Virus record (IMG/VR): IMGVR_UViG_3300037337_000101
Span: 1-33,154 of that record
DNA: 33,154 nt
DNA from: a virus
Strand: one strand, 5' to 3'
Every line of letters starts with the position of its first letter. Position 1 is the first letter of the stretch. A program made the translations under genes and the position numbers. The notes under the pieces were generated by a model that did no database searches, was not told the origin of the DNA, and worked only from the letters and a program-made list of their open reading frames with translations. Of the stretch, positions 5,982-14,757 are shown in pieces.

Positions 5982-8320
5982 TGGCCTCGAATTACGATGA
6001 CGTGCTGGGGCAGTTGCTGGCCGCCGGCCTGGTGGTTGACCACCTCGACATTGGCCGCATGCGCCGCTGCAAAGTGGACGGCGACCGCGAGAAACGTGGC
6101 TGGTATCACCTCCACGAGATCCGCCTCCCGACCGGCGATGACCTGATCGTCGGCAGCTACGGCATCTGGCGCGGTGCCGAAAACAACGCCACCAAGGTGG
6201 ACGTGCGCAAGTCGGAGCTCACTCGCGAGCAGGCTGACAGCCTGCGCAAGCGCTTGGCCGAAGACAAAAAGCGCGCCGAGCTGGCGCGCAAGGCCGATGG
6301 CGAGCGCGCCGCAGCGAAAGCCACCAAAGCCTGGCGCCAATGCACCCCCGATGGCGACTGCGACTACCTGCACAAAAAGGGCGTGGGCGCCCACGGTGTG
6401 CGGTTCAGCCCGCAGGGCGCCATGGTGATCCCCATGTTGGACGCATCCAACCAGGTGCACGGCCTGCAGATCATCCGGGGCAAGGGTAAGCCCGGCGAGC
6501 GCCGCCGCCTCGAGAAGGAATACTGGCCCGCCGGCCTCATCAAGAAGGGGCACTTCCACTGGATCGGCGGCGTGCCCGATGGCGTGATCCTGCTGGCCGA
6601 GGGCTACGCCACCGGCGCCACACTGTTCGAGGCCACCACCTTACCCGTGGCCGTGGCCTTCGATGCGGGCAACCTTGCGCCCGTGGCCGAGGCGCTGCGC
6701 AAGCGGTACAAGACCGCCAAGATTCTGATCTGCGCCGACGACGACACCTTCAGCGAAGGCAACCCCGGCGTGACTGCCGCCAGCGCCGCCGCCATGCAAG
6801 TGGGCGGCGCCTACGTGGCCCCCGCCTTTGCCGACGAGCCCGCCCGCCGCCTCGCGTTTGACACCAAGGGCCAGAAGCTCAGCGACTTCAACGACCTCTT
6901 TGCGCTTGAGGGCCTGCAGGCCGTGCGCGGCCAGGTGTCCGCCCGCCTGCTGGCTCTGGGTTGGCACGCGAGCCGGGCCGTTCGCGCCACAGCACCCGAG
7001 GGGGGAGGGGTCGGCGAGCGAAACCCACTGCGCCCCATTGACAGCCTTGATGAGTTGTTGGAGCGCTTTTCCCTCGTGTACGCACAGGGCAGTGTCGTTT
7101 TCGACCATCAGGAGCATTGCCTGCTCGCCCTCAGCGACATGCGCGACGCATGTGTTGAGCGCTCGCTGCATCGTGCGTGGTCAGACCACCCCGATCGCCA
7201 CATCGTCCGGTCTGATGAGGTCGGTTTTGACCCCGGCGAAAAAGACCCAAACATTCGCTGCAACCTGTGGGGCGGTTGGCCAACCACGCCCCGCGCTGGC
7301 GACTGTCAGTACCAGGTGGATTTGCTTCGCTACATCTGCGGAACAGAGGCCATGTTTCGGCACGTCCTTTGCTGGTTGGCACTGCCGCTGCAAAGGCCGG
7401 GAACGAAGATGAAGACCGCCCTCATCGTTCATGGCCCCCAGGGCACCGGCAAGAACCTGATCTTTGAATCGGTGATGGCCATGTACGGCACCTACGGGCG
7501 AATCATTGACCAGTCGGCCGTCGAGGACAAGTTCAACGACTGGGGCAGCCGAAAGCTGTTTCTGATTGCCGATGAGGTGGTTGCGAGGTCGGGCGTGTAT
7601 CACGTCAAGAACACCTTGAAATCCCTCATCACCGGGGAATTCATACGCATCAACGCCAAAAACATGGCCGCGCGAGACGAGCGAAACCACGTCAACATGG
7701 TCTTTCTTTCCAACGAGTCCATGCCCTTGGTGTTGGAAGAAGACGACCGGCGCTATGCCGTGATCTGGACGCCGGAAAAACTGAGCCCGGAGTTTTACCG
7801 GGACGCCGCCCGCGAGATTGCCAACGGCGGCAGCGCGGCCTTCCACCAGTATTTGCTTGACCTTGACCTAGGTGACTTCGACGCCGCCACCCTGCCGCCT
7901 ATGAACACGGCAAAACGCGAGCTGATCGACATCAGCCTAGACAGCCCAAGCCGCTTCATTGTTGACATGGAGCGCGGCGACATTGATGGCCTGCCCGGCC
8001 TAAACAGCCCGAAGCTGCTTTCGCCCTGCCTCAGCACTGACCTGTTTGACCTGTACCAGGAATGGTGCCGCCGCCTCGGCCTGCGCGCCATGCACCAACC
8101 CAGGTTCATCAACGAGCTTGACCGCAAGCACGGCGGCAAAGTCCAGCGAAAACGCTACGAGACCGAAACCGGAGTCAAGGGGCCTGCTGGTGTCATCTAC
8201 CTCAAGGGAGGACACGAACTCCCCGTTGCGGGCAGTGAGACGCAGTGGCTTGGCGAGCGCATCGAGATTTTCAAGATCGCCATGCGGGACTACAAAGCGC
8301 AGTCCAGCTACAGGATATGA
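5981..8320 (+). CDS. TOPRIM primase / SF3 helicase (P4 alpha-like)
   Basis: A 779-aa replication protein. Residues about 200-255 form a TOPRIM fold with the key Glu in LLAEGYATGATL (E207) and the Asp cluster ICADDD (252-255). Residues about 478-580 are a superfamily 3 helicase core: Walker A HGPQGTGKN (484-492), Walker B LFLIADE (526-532) and the sensor strand VNMVFLSNES. A C-terminal winged-helix-like part (about 690-760) may bind DNA. It resembles the P4 alpha family, which primes, unwinds and recognises an iteron origin. The decamer array directly downstream fits such a system. The 5' end is coupled to the previous gene. Confidence 0.9.
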   Translation: MASNYDDVLGQLLAAGLVVDHLDIGRMRRCKVDGDREKRGWYHLHEIRLPTGDDLIVGSYGIWRGAENNATKVDVRKSELTREQADSLRKRLAEDKKRAELARKADGERAAAKATKAWRQCTPDGDCDYLHKKGVGAHGVRFSPQGAMVIPMLDASNQVHGLQIIRGKGKPGERRRLEKEYWPAGLIKKGHFHWIGGVPDGVILLAEGYATGATLFEATTLPVAVAFDAGNLAPVAEALRKRYKTAKILICADDDTFSEGNPGVTAASAAAMQVGGAYVAPAFADEPARRLAFDTKGQKLSDFNDLFALEGLQAVRGQVSARLLALGWHASRAVRATAPEGGGVGERNPLRPIDSLDELLERFSLVYAQGSVVFDHQEHCLLALSDMRDACVERSLHRAWSDHPDRHIVRSDEVGFDPGEKDPNIRCNLWGGWPTTPRAGDCQYQVDLLRYICGTEAMFRHVLCWLALPLQRPGTKMKTALIVHGPQGTGKNLIFESVMAMYGTYGRIIDQSAVEDKFNDWGSRKLFLIADEVVARSGVYHVKNTLKSLITGEFIRINAKNMAARDERNHVNMVFLSNESMPLVLEEDDRRYAVIWTPEKLSPEFYRDAAREIANGGSAAFHQYLLDLDLGDFDAATLPPMNTAKRELIDISLDSPSRFIVDMERGDIDGLPGLNSPKLLSPCLSTDLFDLYQEWCRRLGLRAMHQPRFINELDRKHGGKVQRKRYETETGVKGPAGVIYLKGGHELPVAGSETQWLGERIEIFKIAMRDYKAQSSYRI

Positions 8321-8346
8321 ACACAAAAGCATTAAGTTTTACCCCA

Positions 8347-8607
8347 TCTGTGCGGCATGTGCGGCATCTGTGCGGCATCGTGTGCGGCATTAAGTCGTTG
8401 ATTCATAAGGGATGTGCGGCATGTGCGGCATCTTTCCAACTTCCCCACACATGCGTGCGTGTGCAGGTGTGCGCATGCAGGCGCACACACACGCCGCCGC
8501 AGGTGTGCGCAGATGCCGCACATGCCGCACATGCCGCACACACCCATATAAATCATGCACTTACGTGCACCCCCATGCCGCACACGATGCCGCACATGCC
8601 GCACACG
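8347..8607. repeat. Twelve-copy decamer array, six per orientation (candidate origin or packaging site)
   Basis: The 8321-8655 gap has no convincing gene. It holds TGTGCGGCAT six times on the + strand (starts 8349, 8358, 8369, 8381, 8413, 8422) and its complement ATGCCGCACA six times (starts 8513, 8522, 8531, 8575, 8587, 8596), so the two arms face each other around a centre near 8477. The centre carries a direct repeat of CAGGTGTGCGCA (8464-8475, 8500-8511). The block is flanked by AT-rich stretches, most clearly 8620-8655. It lies between the primase-helicase and the terminase genes, so either an iteron origin or a cos/terminase-binding region is possible. Confidence 0.85.
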
Positions 8608-8655
8608 CGCGCGCCCTCGGTTTATTCCTTTCATTTTTTTAAAAAAGAAAAAGAG

Positions 8656-8874
8656 ATGCCAAAACGAACCATCCGCTGCACCGCCGAAAACGCCGCCCAA
8701 GTCCAACGCCTGGTCAAAGCCGACGCCGAACTCACCGCCCTGGTCCAAAGCCTGCAAGCCCAAAACCTCTTCCCCGGCCTTCGCGGCCTCACATTCACGC
8801 TTGTGGGCGACGAAAACCACATTGCCAAGGGGTTGGATGCCTGGCCCCTGAAAAATGCGCCAGCGCCCGTTTAA
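8656..8874 (+). CDS. Small hypothetical protein before the terminase, 72 aa
   Basis: The start at 8656 is preceded by a purine-rich AAAAAGAAAAAGAG stretch. The product (MPKRTIRCTAENAAQVQRLVKADAEL...) has a helical N-terminal half and a beta-like middle (FPGLRGLTFTLVGDE). It ends 9 bases before the small terminase gene. No family recognised. An AT-rich segment directly before it may belong to the origin or to its promoter. Confidence 0.65.
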   Translation: MPKRTIRCTAENAAQVQRLVKADAELTALVQSLQAQNLFPGLRGLTFTLVGDENHIAKGLDAWPLKNAPAPV

Positions 8875-8883
8875 GCCGCCGCC

Positions 8884-9495
8884 ATGAAAACCACCCCGCC
8901 CAACCCCGGAATCCCGCCCGAGCAGCTCATCCTGCCGCGCCGCTTCGCCGAGCGCCTCGGCTTCAAACCGCAGTACGGCAACGAGCTGGTGAAAACCGGC
9001 CGCGTCGTCATGGCGCCCGACGGCAAGCACCTGCTGCTCGCTGAAAGCCTCGCCCGGTTCGAGGCCACCAAAGACCCCGGCAAGCAGGCTGTGGCCGACC
9101 GGCACGCCGCAACCAGATCCGCGCAAGCGCAGGAAAAACCCGAGCCACTGGCCGACAGCGAAGCGGAAGAAGAGCCGCCCACCGATGGCAGCGCCCGCCT
9201 GTACGACTACCACGGCGCCAAAGCCAAGCGCGAACACTGGGCCGCCGAGCGCGAGCAGGCCGCCTTTCGAAAAGAAGCCGGCGAACTCTGCGAACTCACC
9301 CGCGTGGTCGCCGTGTTTGCCGACGCGGGCGCCACCGTGCGCAGCCGCCTGGAAGCGCTTCCCACCACCCTGGCACCCCAGATCGCCGGGCGCGACGAAG
9401 CCACCTGCCGCGCCGCCATTGCCGACCAGGTGGAGCAGGCGCTGCGCGATCTGGAAAGCCGGTTCTACGCCTTCACGGCCGGCCAGCCCGCATGA
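8884..9495 (+). CDS. Terminase small subunit (Nu1-like)
   Basis: A 203-aa protein directly before a GpA-type large terminase, overlapping it as ATGA. Residues about 15-60 look like a winged helix (LPRRFAERLGFKPQYGNELVKTGRVVMAPDGKHLLLAESLARFE). An acidic linker and a helical region (YHGAKAKREHWAAEREQAAFRKEAGELCELTRV) follow, as in Nu1-type small subunits, which recognise the packaging site and dock onto the large subunit. The call rests on arrangement and motif style. Confidence 0.75.
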   Translation: MKTTPPNPGIPPEQLILPRRFAERLGFKPQYGNELVKTGRVVMAPDGKHLLLAESLARFEATKDPGKQAVADRHAATRSAQAQEKPEPLADSEAEEEPPTDGSARLYDYHGAKAKREHWAAEREQAAFRKEAGELCELTRVVAVFADAGATVRSRLEALPTTLAPQIAGRDEATCRAAIADQVEQALRDLESRFYAFTAGQPA

Positions 9496-11414
9496 GCGAA
9501 ACCTCGTTCTTTGCCGACCCGATCGACAAAGGCCGCCGCGCTTTCGCGCGCGCTGTGGCGCCCCGCAAACCCTTGACCGTCAGCCAATGGGCCGACCTGG
9601 AGCGCGTGCTCTCCGCCAAGGGCAGCGCGCAAACCGGCCCCTGGCGCACGGCGGCCAACCCCCCGCTCGGCGAACCCATGGACTGCATGAGCGCGCGCAG
9701 CGGCGTGCGCGACACCGTGCTCATGTTCCCGATCCAGTTCGGCAAAACCGAGGTCGCCGTGAACGCCCTCGGCTACGTCATGGACCATGACCCCGGACCG
9801 GTCATGGTTTGCCTGCCTGGCGAGGTGTCCATGAACAAGTGGGTCGCCCAAAAGCTGAACCCCACCATCGACGAATCGCCCGCTGTCAAGCGCGCTCTCA
9901 CCAGCGTGTCCAGCCGCGATTCCGCCAACACCCGCACCTTCAAAGACTTCGCCGGCGGCCAGCTCTTCATCGAACACGCGGGCAGCCCGAGCCGCCTCAA
10001 GTCCACCAGCGTGCGCACCCTCATCGTCGATGAGGTAGACGAGTTTTCCAACAACCTCAGCGGCGGCGACGACCCGCTGGAAATGCTCAACGGCCGCACC
10101 AGCGCCTTCCCCGCCAGCAGCAAACGCCTCTACATCTCCACACCCCAGATCAAAGGCATCAGCCGCATCGAAGGGCTTTACAACAAAAGCGACCAGCGCC
10201 GCTACCACGTTCCTTGCCCCCACTGCGGGCATCGGCAACACCTGCAATGGAGCGGCCTGCAATGGAGCGCGGACGGCGCCCAGGCCTGGTATGTGTGCCA
10301 GGAATGCGGCGCCCACATTGAAGAACACCACAAGCCCGCCATGATCGCCGCCGGCGAATGGGTTCCCGGCAACCCCGGCGCCAAAATGCGCGGTTACCAC
10401 ATCAACTGCCTTTATTACCAGTTCGGCCTCGGCCCGCGCTGGGCCGATCTGGTCGAGGTGTGGCGCGAAATACAGGGCGACCCCGCCCGCCTCAAAACCT
10501 TCATCAACGACCGCCTGGCCGAGCCCTGGGAAGATCCCGCCATGCGCGCCGTGCGGCACAACGCCATTGCCGACCGCGCCGAGCCCTACCTGCTGCGCAC
10601 CGCGCCCGCCGGGGTGCTGCGCATCACCGCTGGGGTTGACACGCAAGACAACCGCCTGGCCGTGCAAATCGTCGGCTGGGGCGTGGGCATGGCCTTCTGG
10701 GTGTTGGACTACATTGAACTCATGGGTGACCCGGCAGACGAAGCCGTCTGGACCGCGCTCACCGAGCTGCTGAACCGCCCCATCTCCCACGCCAGCGGCG
10801 CCACCCTGCGCATCGAAGCCGTCGCCTGCGACATGGGCGGCCACCGCACCGAGGCCGTGAAGTCCTACGCCCGGTCCAACCGCGTGCGCCGCTCCATGGC
10901 CATCTTTGGCGCCGTGCCCAACAACGCCCCCGTGCTCAGCAAACCCAAGGCGGCCGACGTCACCTGGCGCGGCCAGAACGACAAGCGAGGCGTTTTCATT
11001 TACCAAGTGGGCACCGTCAACGTCAAACACTGGCTCTACGGACGCCTCTCCACCGACGCCGACAAAACCGCCGAAGACCGCCTCACCCATTTCAGCGACG
11101 AGCTGCCCCCCGAATACTTCGCCGGCCTCGTCAGCGAAACCTACAACCCCGCCAAAAACCGCTTCGAGAAAAAGCGCGGCGCCCGCAACGAACCGCTTGA
11201 TACCTGGGCCTACGCCTTCGCCGCAGCCCACCACCCCGAGCTGCGCCTGCACCGCTACCGCGTGGCCGACTGGGAAGCCGCCCAAGCCCAGATCGACCGC
11301 CGCCTGGCCGCGCCAGAGGCGCCCGAAGCCGAGGCCCCCATCGCCACCACCACCCCCACCCCGCCGCCCCCGCGCCGCGCCCCACCGCGCGCCGCTCAAC
11401 CCCGTTACTGGTGA
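9492..11414 (+). CDS. Terminase large subunit, GpA family
   Basis: A 640-aa packaging ATPase/nuclease. Walker A-like segment FPIQFGKTEVAVN (residues 79-91) and Walker B LIVDEVDEF (177-185) mark the ATPase. A four-cysteine zinc ribbon lies at about 240-271 (CPHCG...CQECG). The nuclease part begins at about 380 (ITAGVDTQDNRLAVQIVGWG) with the conserved VDTQ Asp. The tail is Pro/Ala-rich. GpA enzymes cut cohesive ends, so mature virion DNA is probably linear with cos ends although the window closes as a circle. Confidence 0.95.
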   Translation: MSETSFFADPIDKGRRAFARAVAPRKPLTVSQWADLERVLSAKGSAQTGPWRTAANPPLGEPMDCMSARSGVRDTVLMFPIQFGKTEVAVNALGYVMDHDPGPVMVCLPGEVSMNKWVAQKLNPTIDESPAVKRALTSVSSRDSANTRTFKDFAGGQLFIEHAGSPSRLKSTSVRTLIVDEVDEFSNNLSGGDDPLEMLNGRTSAFPASSKRLYISTPQIKGISRIEGLYNKSDQRRYHVPCPHCGHRQHLQWSGLQWSADGAQAWYVCQECGAHIEEHHKPAMIAAGEWVPGNPGAKMRGYHINCLYYQFGLGPRWADLVEVWREIQGDPARLKTFINDRLAEPWEDPAMRAVRHNAIADRAEPYLLRTAPAGVLRITAGVDTQDNRLAVQIVGWGVGMAFWVLDYIELMGDPADEAVWTALTELLNRPISHASGATLRIEAVACDMGGHRTEAVKSYARSNRVRRSMAIFGAVPNNAPVLSKPKAADVTWRGQNDKRGVFIYQVGTVNVKHWLYGRLSTDADKTAEDRLTHFSDELPPEYFAGLVSETYNPAKNRFEKKRGARNEPLDTWAYAFAAAHHPELRLHRYRVADWEAAQAQIDRRLAAPEAPEAEAPIATTTPTPPPPRRAPPRAAQPRYW

Positions 11415-11419
11415 CCTCC

Positions 11420-12112
11420 ATGCAAATCAACATCACCACCAACCTCGAAGAAGTGCGCGCCGCCATCGCGCAGTACGGCAACCAGGCCCGCTTCGCTGCC
11501 TCGCAAGCTCTGAACCGCACCGCCAAAGATCTCCAGCAAGCCATCCCCGCAGAACTGAGGCGCGTGCTCGACAACCCCACCACATTCACCACTCGAAACA
11601 GCACCTATCTAACGCCCGCCAAGAAAAACAATTTAGAGGCCACAGTTGGATTCAAAGACCGCCAGGCCCGCTACATGGCGCTTCAGATCGCCGGTGGCCG
11701 GCGCGCGCCCGGCCCTGCTGGCATCAAGCTGCCCGGCAACATTCAACTCAACGGGTTCGGAAACATTCCCAAGGGCACCATTGCCCGGCTCAAGGCGGCG
11801 GCAAAAAGCGGCAGCCTTGGCGGCGCGCTTGCCAGGCGCATAAACGCGAGCGGCAAGGGATCGGTACAGCTTTTCTACGGCATCCCGCAAGGCAAGGGCT
11901 GGAACAAAGCGCCCATGGGAATATGGCGCCGCAAGCCATCCAGCACGCCAGGTGGCAAGGGAAAGCTGGTTCCGGTGATCGTGTTCAGCAAGACGCCCGC
12001 CACCTACAAAGCCAAGTTCAATTTTGAAGGCCTGGCCAAGACCACCACAAACGCCAAGTTTGCCGGCCACTTCAACACCGCGCTTGCCGCCGCCCTCGCC
12101 AGCGCCCGCTGA
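11420..12112 (+). CDS. Phage minor tail/neck protein, Z-like
   Basis: About 230 aa from the ATG at 11420; a GTG at 11411 overlapping the terminase stop would add three residues. The features are AASQALNRTAKDL near the N terminus, a very basic middle, and a Gly-rich centre (AGGRRAPGPAGIKLPGNIQL, then FYGIPQGKGWNKAP). This pattern recalls lambda gpZ-like proteins, which help complete the tail or neck. Its location before the portal gene rather than beside the tail genes is unusual for gpZ, so the call is tentative. Confidence 0.55.
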   Translation: MQINITTNLEEVRAAIAQYGNQARFAASQALNRTAKDLQQAIPAELRRVLDNPTTFTTRNSTYLTPAKKNNLEATVGFKDRQARYMALQIAGGRRAPGPAGIKLPGNIQLNGFGNIPKGTIARLKAAAKSGSLGGALARRINASGKGSVQLFYGIPQGKGWNKAPMGIWRRKPSSTPGGKGKLVPVIVFSKTPATYKAKFNFEGLAKTTTNAKFAGHFNTALAAALASAR

Positions 12113-12147
12113 TCCCAGCCGAACAAACCCCAGCCCAATCACCGCCC

Positions 12148-12495
12148 ATGATCGAAACCACCAAAAGCCGAAAAGCCGAGCAACAACAGGGCGACGTGTT
12201 CGCCGGGCAGTCTTACGACCATGAGGCATACCCTGACGACTTTGTTTGCGACGTGCTGCACCTGGTGTGCCAGATGGTGCCAAATATCACCGGCAAGCTG
12301 GCGGCCCAGGTTGACGCTGCGCTGCGCGAGAGGTGGGGCCAATCCCGGCCCTACATCGCACTGCGCCTCGGGCAAGGCCGCAGCGAGCGCAACGAGCGCA
12401 TCCGCCGCGACTACCTCGCCGGCGAGCGCTTAGAGCTGCTGGAGCGCCGTTACGGCATCACCTCCCGGCGCATCCTGCAGATCATCAAAGCGTGA
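12148..12495 (+). CDS. Mor-family transcription activator
   Basis: A 115-aa protein ending in the Mor/C-type DNA-binding signature GERLELLERRYGITSRRILQIIKA, with the preceding helical dimerisation part (DDFVCDVLHLVCQMVPNITGKLAAQVDAALRERWG). In phage Mu, Mor and C activate middle and late promoters by binding dyad sites near -35. Here the gene is embedded among head genes, and its stop codon lies inside the first copy of a 29-bp repeat placed like an activator site. It may therefore control late transcription and possibly the operon it lies in (inference). Confidence 0.8.
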   Translation: MIETTKSRKAEQQQGDVFAGQSYDHEAYPDDFVCDVLHLVCQMVPNITGKLAAQVDAALRERWGQSRPYIALRLGQGRSERNERIRRDYLAGERLELLERRYGITSRRILQIIKA

Positions 12496-12536
12496 AGCCG
12501 CTTGCCTTAGAGATTTCACCCGCACCTGCCTAAAGT
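12492..12536 (+). promoter_or_regulatory. 29-bp repeat, copy 1, with -10-like hexamer
   Basis: Bases 12492-12520 are identical to 14706-14734. The element has a hyphenated dyad (GTGAA ... TTCAC). At offset 39 it is followed by TAAAGT (12531-12536); the second copy has TGAAAT at the same offset, within a shared GC-Y-T-R-AA-R-T context. It begins on the Mor-family stop codon and lies upstream of the 12582 gene. It is a candidate activated promoter. Confidence 0.5.
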
Positions 12537-12581
12537 CCCATAAACCACAGGCCCTATTGCGCCCAAAAACCACCGCACCGC

Positions 12582-13160
12582 ATGGCAACACCCAACACCG
12601 AGCCCAGCCGCCTGACCGCAGGCGACACCGCCAGCTGGCTCAAGACCCTGGCCGACTACCCCGCCACCGATGGCTGGGCGCTGGCCTACACCCTGATCAA
12701 CGCCACCGGCAAGATCACCATTGGCAGCACCGCGCAAGGTGCCGATCACCTGGTGGGCGCCAGCGCCACACAATCCGCCGCCTGGCCAGCTGGCGACTAC
12801 GCCTACAGCGCCCGCGTCAGCCGCACCGTCGCAGCTGTGTTGCAGGCCCACACCGTGAGCGTTGGACGCTTCACGGTCGCGCCTGCATTCGGCGCGGCGA
12901 GCAATCTGGAAACGCGCAGCGACGCCAGGATTGCGCTGGACAACATAAACGCTTACCTGGCTGATCCTGGAAACCTTAAAGCATCTAGCTACGCCATCAA
13001 CAGCGGTGGCGGATCAAGGACCCTAAGCCGCTATCAGCCCGATGAGCTGATCGCCCTAAAAACCCACCTCCAGGCCGAGGTGTCCCGAGAAGACGCCGCC
13101 GCTCGTGTGGCGCTGGGCCTGCCCGACAAACGCCGCGTCTTTGTGCGCTTCGGACCCTGA
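12582..13160 (+). CDS. Putative head-tail joining protein (W position), 192 aa
   Basis: Two parts are visible. Residues 1-100 look like a small beta-rich domain (DGWALAYTLINATGKITIGST ... WPAGDYAYSARV). Residues 105-192 are helical with LETRSDARIALDNINAYLADP and LSRYQPDELIALKTHLQAEVSRE, reminiscent of gpW-type joining proteins. It lies between terminase and portal, the position of lambda W. An Ig-like decoration or adaptor protein fused to a W-like part is an equal possibility. Confidence 0.5.
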   Translation: MATPNTEPSRLTAGDTASWLKTLADYPATDGWALAYTLINATGKITIGSTAQGADHLVGASATQSAAWPAGDYAYSARVSRTVAAVLQAHTVSVGRFTVAPAFGAASNLETRSDARIALDNINAYLADPGNLKASSYAINSGGGSRTLSRYQPDELIALKTHLQAEVSREDAAARVALGLPDKRRVFVRFGP

Positions 13161-13171
13161 CCCACATACCC

Positions 13172-14665
13172 ATGGCCACACACCAGCGCAGCTTACTCAA
13201 CCGCATCAGCCTGGGCGTGCTCGGGCGCAGCGAGCCCCCGCGCCAGCAGCTTCGCCGCTTTGAGGCAGCTCGAATCGACCGACTGAACGGCGGCTGGTTC
13301 AGCACCAGCGAGAGCCTCAACCAAGAGCTGCTTGGCGACCTGGATCTGCTGCGCCATCGCGGGCGAAACCTGATTAACAACAATGATTACGCCCGCAAAT
13401 TCAAGGGCATGTCAGAAAACAACATCATCGGCCCCGGTGGCATCCGCTACCAGGCCCGCGTGTCAGACGGTCCAGGCCGGCCAGATCGCGCAGCCAATGC
13501 CGCCATCGAGGCCGCGCGCAACGAATGGCAGCGCGTGTGCGACGTGTCTGGCCGGTTGCACTTTCGAGACTTCTGCGCCCAGTTGGTCGGCGGCCTGCCC
13601 AGCGATGGCGAGTTTCTGGTGCGCATGGTGCGTGGCGCGCCCGCTGCCAACCGCTTCAATTTCGCCCTGCAAGCCATCGACGTTGACCGCATAGACACTA
13701 CCTACAGCGGCAAACACGGCACCAATACCGTCATCATGGGCGTGGAGGTCAACGACTTCCTGCGCCCCGTGGCAATGCACATTTTTAGCGCCCACCCCAG
13801 CGACGGCATCCGCACCAACCGCATTCGTGAGCGCGTGCCCATGAGCGAGCTGATCCACTGCTTTCGCAGCGACCGACCTGGCCAAACGCGCGGCATCCCC
13901 TGGATGGCCCCCGGCATGATGACGCTGCACCACCTGGGCGGTTTCATGACCAGCGCCGTGCTCGCGGCCGAACACGGCGCCAACCACTTCGGATTTTTCA
14001 CCACACCAGACGGCGGCCCGCCGGTGGGCGGCGAAAACGAGCAGGGCGAGACCATCACCACCAGCCAGCCCGGCGTGTACGACACCCTGCCCACCGGTGT
14101 CACCTTCCAAGCCCACGAAAGCAAATACCCCGATCAGGCCTTTGGCCCATTCGTCAAGACCGCCCTGCAGCGCGTAGCCACCGGCTGGCGCGTGGCCTAT
14201 GTGAGCCTGGCCAACGACCTCGAAGGCGTCAGCTACTCCAGCATCCGCAGCGGTGTGTTGGAAGAGCGTGACCGATGGATGGACGATCAGGAATGGTTCA
14301 TAGAATCCTTCCTGCGCCGGGTCGACGATGCCTGGCTCGAAGCCTCGCTAACCGGTAACGCCATCACCATGCCAAACGGATCAGCTCTCCCGATGGCCAA
14401 GCGTCAGAAATTCGCCGCCCGCGAATACCAGCCGCGCCGCTGGGAGTGGGTTGACCCCAAGGGCGACATCGAAGCCAAGGTGTTGATGGTGAAGGCAGGC
14501 CTCATGGCCCCGCAAGACCTGGCCGCCGCCATGGGCTACGACTTCGACGACACCTTGACTGCCATCAAAGCCGCGCAAGACCTCGCCGCGCAGCTCGGTG
14601 TGAGCCTGCCCGCGTATGACGCGATGCCGGGTGCTGCGCCGCCATTGCCTGCGCGAGTCGCCTGA
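13172..14665 (+). CDS. Portal protein, lambda family
   Basis: A 497-aa protein. The N-terminal part (LRRFEAARIDRLNGGWFSTSES..., then RGRNLINNNDYARKFKGMSENNIIGPGGI) and the central LQAIDVDRI, ELIHCFRSDRPGQTRGIPWMAP and LAAEHGANHFGFF segments are characteristic of lambda gpB-type portals. These form the dodecameric vertex ring for DNA entry. Length is in the usual range. A terminator follows 5 bases after the stop, so it ends a transcription unit. Confidence 0.92.
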   Translation: MATHQRSLLNRISLGVLGRSEPPRQQLRRFEAARIDRLNGGWFSTSESLNQELLGDLDLLRHRGRNLINNNDYARKFKGMSENNIIGPGGIRYQARVSDGPGRPDRAANAAIEAARNEWQRVCDVSGRLHFRDFCAQLVGGLPSDGEFLVRMVRGAPAANRFNFALQAIDVDRIDTTYSGKHGTNTVIMGVEVNDFLRPVAMHIFSAHPSDGIRTNRIRERVPMSELIHCFRSDRPGQTRGIPWMAPGMMTLHHLGGFMTSAVLAAEHGANHFGFFTTPDGGPPVGGENEQGETITTSQPGVYDTLPTGVTFQAHESKYPDQAFGPFVKTALQRVATGWRVAYVSLANDLEGVSYSSIRSGVLEERDRWMDDQEWFIESFLRRVDDAWLEASLTGNAITMPNGSALPMAKRQKFAAREYQPRRWEWVDPKGDIEAKVLMVKAGLMAPQDLAAAMGYDFDDTLTAIKAAQDLAAQLGVSLPAYDAMPGAAPPLPARVA

Positions 14666-14669
14666 AACC

Positions 14670-14693
14670 AGCCCGCCTTAACGCGGGCTTTTT
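14670..14693 (+). terminator. Intrinsic terminator inside the head gene cluster
   Basis: A 7-bp stem AGCCCGC / GCGGGCT with a 6-base loop is followed by TTTT and further T-rich sequence. It lies directly after the portal stop and before the second 29-bp repeat. The capsid gene should therefore depend on its own promoter or on antitermination. Confidence 0.8.
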
Positions 14694-14705
14694 CTTGTCC
14701 GGCAG

Positions 14706-14750
14706 GTGAAGCCGCTTGCCTTAGAGATTTCACCGCTGCCCGCTTGAAAT
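14706..14750 (+). promoter_or_regulatory. 29-bp repeat, copy 2, candidate capsid promoter
   Basis: An identical copy of 12492-12520, here extended to a 6-bp dyad (GGTGAA ... TTCACC), with TGAAAT at offset 39 (14745-14750). It lies between the terminator and the capsid gene, whose ATG is at 14758. The order terminator, repeat, hexamer, capsid start is what an independently activated capsid promoter would look like, although the short distance leaves almost no leader. Confidence 0.55.
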
Positions 14751-14757
14751 AGCGGCC

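Noticed and set aside
8349-8605. CRISPR array in the decamer region
   Set aside because: Repeat units are only 10 bp, occur in both orientations and have irregular or no spacers.
8332-9237. Cys/His-rich frames through the decamer array (CRTCRT and MCGMCG patterns)
   Set aside because: The pattern is the translation of the repeated decamer in various frames; the frames have no start signal and run into genes of the opposite strand.
9465-11399. Open frame of 644 codons antisense to the large terminase
   Set aside because: It is the mirror of a GC-rich coding gene; the + strand frame has full terminase motifs and overlaps its neighbours properly. The antisense product is low-complexity Gly/Ala/Val/His.
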